Virus record (IMG/VR): IMGVR_UViG_3300008448_000658
Coordinates: 1 to 23,625 of that record
Direction: 5' to 3' (one strand)
Length of the DNA: 23,625 nucleotides
Origin: a virus
The notes beneath the pieces were generated by a model that had not been told where the DNA came from, ran no database searches, and was given only the letters and a program-made list of their open reading frames with translations. This document shows, one piece after another, positions 21,784-23,625 of this stretch (position 1 is the first letter of the stretch; the number at the start of each line of letters is the position of its first letter). The position numbers and the translations under genes were made by a program.

Positions 21784-21939
21784 TTGAAGATCATCTTTCG
21801 TTGGTTCACTAATCCGAGTTATTGGGTTTGGAACATCAACCTGTATTGCCAGCATACAAAGGCATATGACGAGTGGCGCCAAGAATGGGACATTGGCCCA
21901 TTCTCTATGATTATTCATAAACCCCGAAAAGATGTTTGA
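21784..21939 (+). CDS. Small protein, paralogue of the 17613 gene product, TTG start
   Basis: A 51-residue ORF from TTG 21784 with GGGAG nine bases upstream, about 26 bases after the promoter's -10 box. The protein (MKIIFRWFTNPSYWVWNINLYC...WDIGPFSMIIHKPRKDV) shares R-x-F/W, NP-x2-W and GPF-x4-I-x-KP with the 45-residue protein at 17613. It is aromatic-rich with no signal peptide. No known family. It has its own early-type promoter. Confidence 0.6.
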   Translation: MKIIFRWFTNPSYWVWNINLYCQHTKAYDEWRQEWDIGPFSMIIHKPRKDV

Positions 21940-21950
21940 GAAGAAGATAT

Positions 21951-21958
21951 TATAAATA
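21951..21958 (+). promoter_or_regulatory. T4-type late promoter (TATAAATA)
   Basis: An exact TATAAATA 12 bases after the stop of the small gene and 28 bases before the ATG at 21986. It puts the CTS-type gene in the late class, next to an early-promoter gene. Confidence 0.65.
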
Positions 21959-21985
21959 TATCATAATTCTCAAGAGGAAACTTCA

Positions 21986-22456
21986 ATGAAGACGCTTAAA
22001 GAACATATTGTCAAATCTCTAAGTTCATCTGCTCTTGCTAAACAACTTGATGAAAAATTCTTAGGATTTGGAAAACCGAAGGGTCCTGGACCGTCACTTG
22101 CCAGCTATTATGTTCTCGGACACGCTCATCCAGAAGGTTTGGATTTTTCGAGAGGCACTTATCGAATCAATCTTAGTGCCAAGCATATACAAAGAACCCA
22201 CAAAAAAATAGTAAAAATGATGGGTAAAAGAACTTTGACTAACGACAAGATGAGCAACTTCTCCAATTTCCTCGAGGATAGAGGACATACTGAAAAAAGC
22301 GCATATGATATGGGTGTTAATCACAATAAATTGGGCGCGCATCAGATGGATCATGATGAGATGAGTTCTGACATTAAACAGGATCTCGGACAGTTCAGCA
22401 GAGAGATACCTCCACTAGCAAATGCTTATGGTAGACAAGCTAGACGAACTGCATAA
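21986..22456 (+). CDS. MKTLKEH-type putative virion-internal protein
   Basis: A 156-residue protein. The N-terminus MKTLKEHIVKSLSSSALAKQLDEKFLGFGK resembles the MKTFKEF motif of the gene at 4798 and the T4 capsid-targeting peptide; LDE/K at residues 21-24 would fit a prohead-protease site. The rest is soluble, rich in His, Lys and Met (YYVLGHAHPEGLDFSRGTYRINLSAKHIQRTHKKIVKMMGK), with no recognised fold. GPGPSLASYYVLGHAHPEG faintly recalls the Gly/His style of the partial gene at position 2. AGAGGA lies upstream of the ATG. Probably an internal head protein of unknown function. Confidence 0.65.
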   Translation: MKTLKEHIVKSLSSSALAKQLDEKFLGFGKPKGPGPSLASYYVLGHAHPEGLDFSRGTYRINLSAKHIQRTHKKIVKMMGKRTLTNDKMSNFSNFLEDRGHTEKSAYDMGVNHNKLGAHQMDHDEMSSDIKQDLGQFSREIPPLANAYGRQARRTA

Positions 22457-22497
22457 AGGATAAAATCTTTCAACACACTTTAATAGAAATTGAGGCC

Positions 22498-22547
22498 GCC
22501 ACCTCATAAGTGGTTCAACGTGGGTTCGAATCCCATCCTGCCTACCA
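22498..22547 (+). pseudogene. tRNA(CAU) 3' half, with CCA; 5' half not recognisable
   Basis: The anticodon arm is GCCAC (22498-22502), loop CTCATAA with anticodon CAT (22505-22507), then GTGGT. The variable loop is TCAAC. The T arm is GTGGG-TTCGAAT-CCCAT (22520-22536). CCTGCCT, A and CCA (22537-22547) make a normal 3' acceptor end. The 5' acceptor should read AGGCAGG or a wobble form about 26 bases before the anticodon arm, but that stretch (22472-22497) is AT-rich with no matching acceptor or D arm. GCCTACCAA recurs at 22560-22568, just downstream. So this is a tRNA remnant, a captured host tRNA end or, less likely, an attachment-type site. Confidence 0.65.
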
Positions 22548-22584
22548 ACACCTGTCGGGCCTACCAATTATTGGAAACTAGATT

Positions 22585-22866
22585 ATGAAAATTCGTTTTG
22601 ATACTGTCGAACAAAAAAGAAAATCATTCAACAAAAAAAATTATGTGTGGAAAAAGACCTTCCTCTTTACTCCAGCATTTGTGTGGTTTATTAAACCCGA
22701 AAACGCATCATATCTAAGATTTGAAAAGAACCTATCTATCCTGTGGTTCTGTCAAATGGATAAACGAACCTATATAGATTCTGAATTTCGCAAAATCATA
22801 CAGTATCGCGAATGCGACGATGAACACCCAGAAACAAACGGTTATTACCGAAACTTTGAAGAATAA
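22585..22866 (+). CDS. Small aromatic-rich protein of unknown function
   Basis: A 93-residue protein (MKIRFDTVEQKRKSFNKKNYVWKKTFLFTPAFVWFIKPENASYLRFEKNLSILWFC...) with many Phe, Trp, Tyr and Lys. There is no signal peptide or clear membrane span. Only a weak GGA precedes the ATG. It shows no family I know. The ORF is uninterrupted and follows the tRNA remnant without another reading frame competing, so it is probably real. Confidence 0.5.
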   Translation: MKIRFDTVEQKRKSFNKKNYVWKKTFLFTPAFVWFIKPENASYLRFEKNLSILWFCQMDKRTYIDSEFRKIIQYRECDDEHPETNGYYRNFEE

Positions 22867-22883
22867 TCAAATTGGAGAAGTCA

Positions 22884-23093
22884 ATGAAATATGTTATTTT
22901 GTCTGTTCTGGCATTTAGCGTAGCTGCCTGCTCGAGTGTCGATTATGTGAAGATTGGAACTCGTCAAACAGAAATTCGAGTTGGCAGGGATCATCATGAT
23001 GAGCGGCATGAACGTTGCCGAGTTAAAGAACGTGAGCGTCACGGCAAGAAAGAGCGTCGCGTTGATTGCCGGAGTAGAGATCGCGATGATTGA
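22884..23093 (+). CDS. Small lipoprotein with very charged Arg/His-rich tail
   Basis: A 69-residue protein from ATG 22884 (GGAG six bases upstream); the TTG at 22872 lies across that SD. MKYVILSVLAFSVAACSS is a signal peptide with lipobox VAAC (Cys16). The mature part becomes extremely charged (RVGRDHHDERHERCRVKERERHGKKERRVDCRSRDRDD), with two Cys in a field of Arg, His, Glu and Asp. It would sit on the outer or inner membrane facing the periplasm. A role in superinfection exclusion or metal/LPS contact is a guess. Confidence 0.6.
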   Translation: MKYVILSVLAFSVAACSSVDYVKIGTRQTEIRVGRDHHDERHERCRVKERERHGKKERRVDCRSRDRDD

Positions 23094-23202
23094 CAATAAA
23101 GAATTGAAAAATCTAATAGAGTTGCAGAGAATTCTATTATCAATATCTAGTAAATTGAATGTATTAGATAATGAATTCAATGCAATAGAATGGAAAGAGT
23201 AA
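23086..23202 (+). CDS. Tiny helical protein overlapping the lipoprotein stop
   Basis: A 38-residue ORF (MIDNKELKNLIELQRILLSISSKLNVLDNEFNAIEWKE) whose ATG overlaps the lipoprotein stop by eight bases; GGAG is 11 bases upstream. The helical pattern is regular, suggesting a small coiled coil. The longer frame from 22954 overlies the lipoprotein and is a shadow. Moderately supported. Confidence 0.4.
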   Translation: MIDNKELKNLIELQRILLSISSKLNVLDNEFNAIEWKE

Positions 23203-23330
23203 ATAATACTACTGATTCCTATAGATGCATTATTTCCAAAAAGAAATTAGATAAAATTAATTCCATTATTAATGATCTTTCTGGTAAAAAGAATATCACT
23301 ATGTTAGATATGGCTTCGAAACTCGATTAA
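23190..23330 (+). CDS. Tiny protein of unknown function
   Basis: A 46-residue ORF (MERVNNTTDSYRCIISKKKLDKINSIINDLSGKKNITMLDMASKLD) overlapping the previous ORF by 13 bases. There is no strong SD. The composition is plausible for a small helical protein. It is retained mainly because it fills the space up to the terminator-like hairpins. Confidence 0.4.
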   Translation: MERVNNTTDSYRCIISKKKLDKINSIINDLSGKKNITMLDMASKLD

Positions 23331-23331
23331 A

Positions 23332-23371
23332 AACTTTTAACAAAAAGTTCTACTTTTTGCTTTTCTTTTTT
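23332..23371 (+). terminator. AT-rich alternative hairpins, weak terminator candidate
   Basis: AAAAAGT (23342-23348) pairs with ACTTTTT (23352-23358) around a three-base loop, and TC-rich sequence with T-runs follows to 23371. The same A-rich strand can instead pair with AACTTTT (23332-23338). The two stems exclude each other. With so few G-C pairs, termination would be weak. Confidence 0.35.
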
Positions 23372-23383
23372 CTACTATGCGAG

Positions 23384-23412
23384 TATACTGATAATACGCT
23401 GACGAGACAGCG
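23384..23412 (+). promoter_or_regulatory. Promoter -10 and 5' leader hairpin of the DUF932 gene
   Basis: TATACT (23384-23389) sits in AGTATACTG, the same string as the -10 region at 21751. The -35 region (23361-23366, TTTTCT) is poor. Just downstream, CGCTG (23397-23401) and CAGCG (23408-23412) form a perfect 5-bp stem around ACGAGA, near the likely message start. Confidence 0.45.
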
Positions 23413-23439
23413 GCTTTGAAAATTTGAGGATGAACTACT

Positions 23440-23625
23440 ATGGCTCACATGCTTGAGAAACTGAAAGACGGCTCCTATTCTATGGCTTGGACGGGCGAGA
23501 CGCCCTGGCACGAGCTCGGTAAGCAGGTTCCTGCTGACCTTACTCCCGAACAGATGATGAAAGCGGCGAACCTTGACTGGGAAGTCGAGAAGGTTCCTGC
23601 CTACGCCAACATCAAGGTTGGCAAT
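23440..23625 (+). CDS. DUF932 (phage/plasmid-like) protein, 3' partial
   Basis: The first 62 codons of a protein cut by the window edge. MAHMLEKLKDGSYSMAWTGETPWHELGKQVPADLTPEQMMKAANLDWEVEKVPAYA is the characteristic N-terminus of the DUF932 family (MAYVGETPWHGLG... in relatives), usually about 300-400 residues and found on phages and plasmids; its biochemical role is not known to me. GAGGA lies about nine bases before the ATG. Codons are more GC-rich than in the preceding small ORFs. Confidence 0.85.
   Translation, partial: MAHMLEKLKDGSYSMAWTGETPWHELGKQVPADLTPEQMMKAANLDWEVEKVPAYANIKVGN

Noticed and set aside
22472-22547. Complete functional tRNA gene
   Set aside because: The 5' acceptor strand and D arm cannot be formed from the upstream sequence, so only the 3' half is supported.
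1-23625. CRISPR array or insertion sequence
   Set aside because: No evenly spaced identical repeats with unique spacers and no transposase-like product were seen; the only extensive repeat is inside the coding sequence at 11762-12781.

Overview
The window looks like part of a T4-like myovirus (Caudoviricetes) genome infecting a Gram-negative bacterium. Every gene is on the + strand and packed tightly, with stop/start overlaps of the TAATG, TGATG and ATGA kind. The T4-like reading rests on a Zn-ribbon/TOPRIM primase of the gp61 type, a T4-type RNase H (FEN nuclease), PhoH, ThyA, a phage PD-(D/E)XK exonuclease, several copies of the T4 late promoter octamer TATAAATA, and proteins whose N-termini resemble the T4 capsid-targeting peptide (MKTYQEFIAEA in T4 internal proteins). 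Lipobox lipoproteins and a spanin-like pair point to a host with an outer membrane. No photosynthesis genes are present, so a cyanobacterial host is not indicated. The host cannot be named from this sequence.

Layout. Positions 1-5019 hold virion-type genes: a capsid-targeted-looking protein, a large helical internal-type protein, a surface/decoration-like protein, small structural proteins, and an ADP-ribosyltransferase-like protein carrying an internal capsid-targeting-like motif. Positions 5032-7055 look like a membrane and lysis module: inner-membrane coiled-coil protein, overlapping lipoprotein, small protein, three-TM protein and a membrane-anchored PAS protein. Positions 7105-11465 hold primase, thymidylate synthase and a cobalamin-dependent (class II) ribonucleotide reductase. 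Positions 11471-13917 are driven by TATAAATA late promoters: a 460-residue VPV/VPGPE repeat protein, a small lipoprotein, a transglutaminase-like cysteine peptidase and another MKTFKDF protein. Positions 13918-16469 carry a GIY-YIG-like nuclease, a SpeD-like protein, glutaredoxin, a WYL_2-like small protein and a glycosyltransferase. Positions 16519-21593 carry early/middle-type genes: a conserved phage protein of unknown function, RNase H, a DUF6433-like protein, a HAD phosphatase-like protein, PhoH and the exonuclease. Positions 21573-23625 are mixed: a GC-rich structured element, a small protein, a late CTS-type gene, half of a tRNA(CAU) gene, small ORFs and the start of a DUF932 protein.

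How the genes work together. Class II RNR, ThyA and glutaredoxin would supply dNTPs, while primase, RNase H and the exonuclease act on DNA replication and processing. Two promoter classes are visible. Sigma70-like promoters, some with the -35 element sitting on the previous gene's stop codon, precede speD, the 16519 gene, the 21784 gene and perhaps DUF932. TATAAATA late promoters precede virion or envelope genes. The most interesting items are the ART-like protein with an internal capsid-targeting motif, the articulin-like repeat protein, the phage PAS membrane protein, the structured element at 21573-21672 and the tRNA 3' half. All functional statements come from reading motifs; no database search was run.
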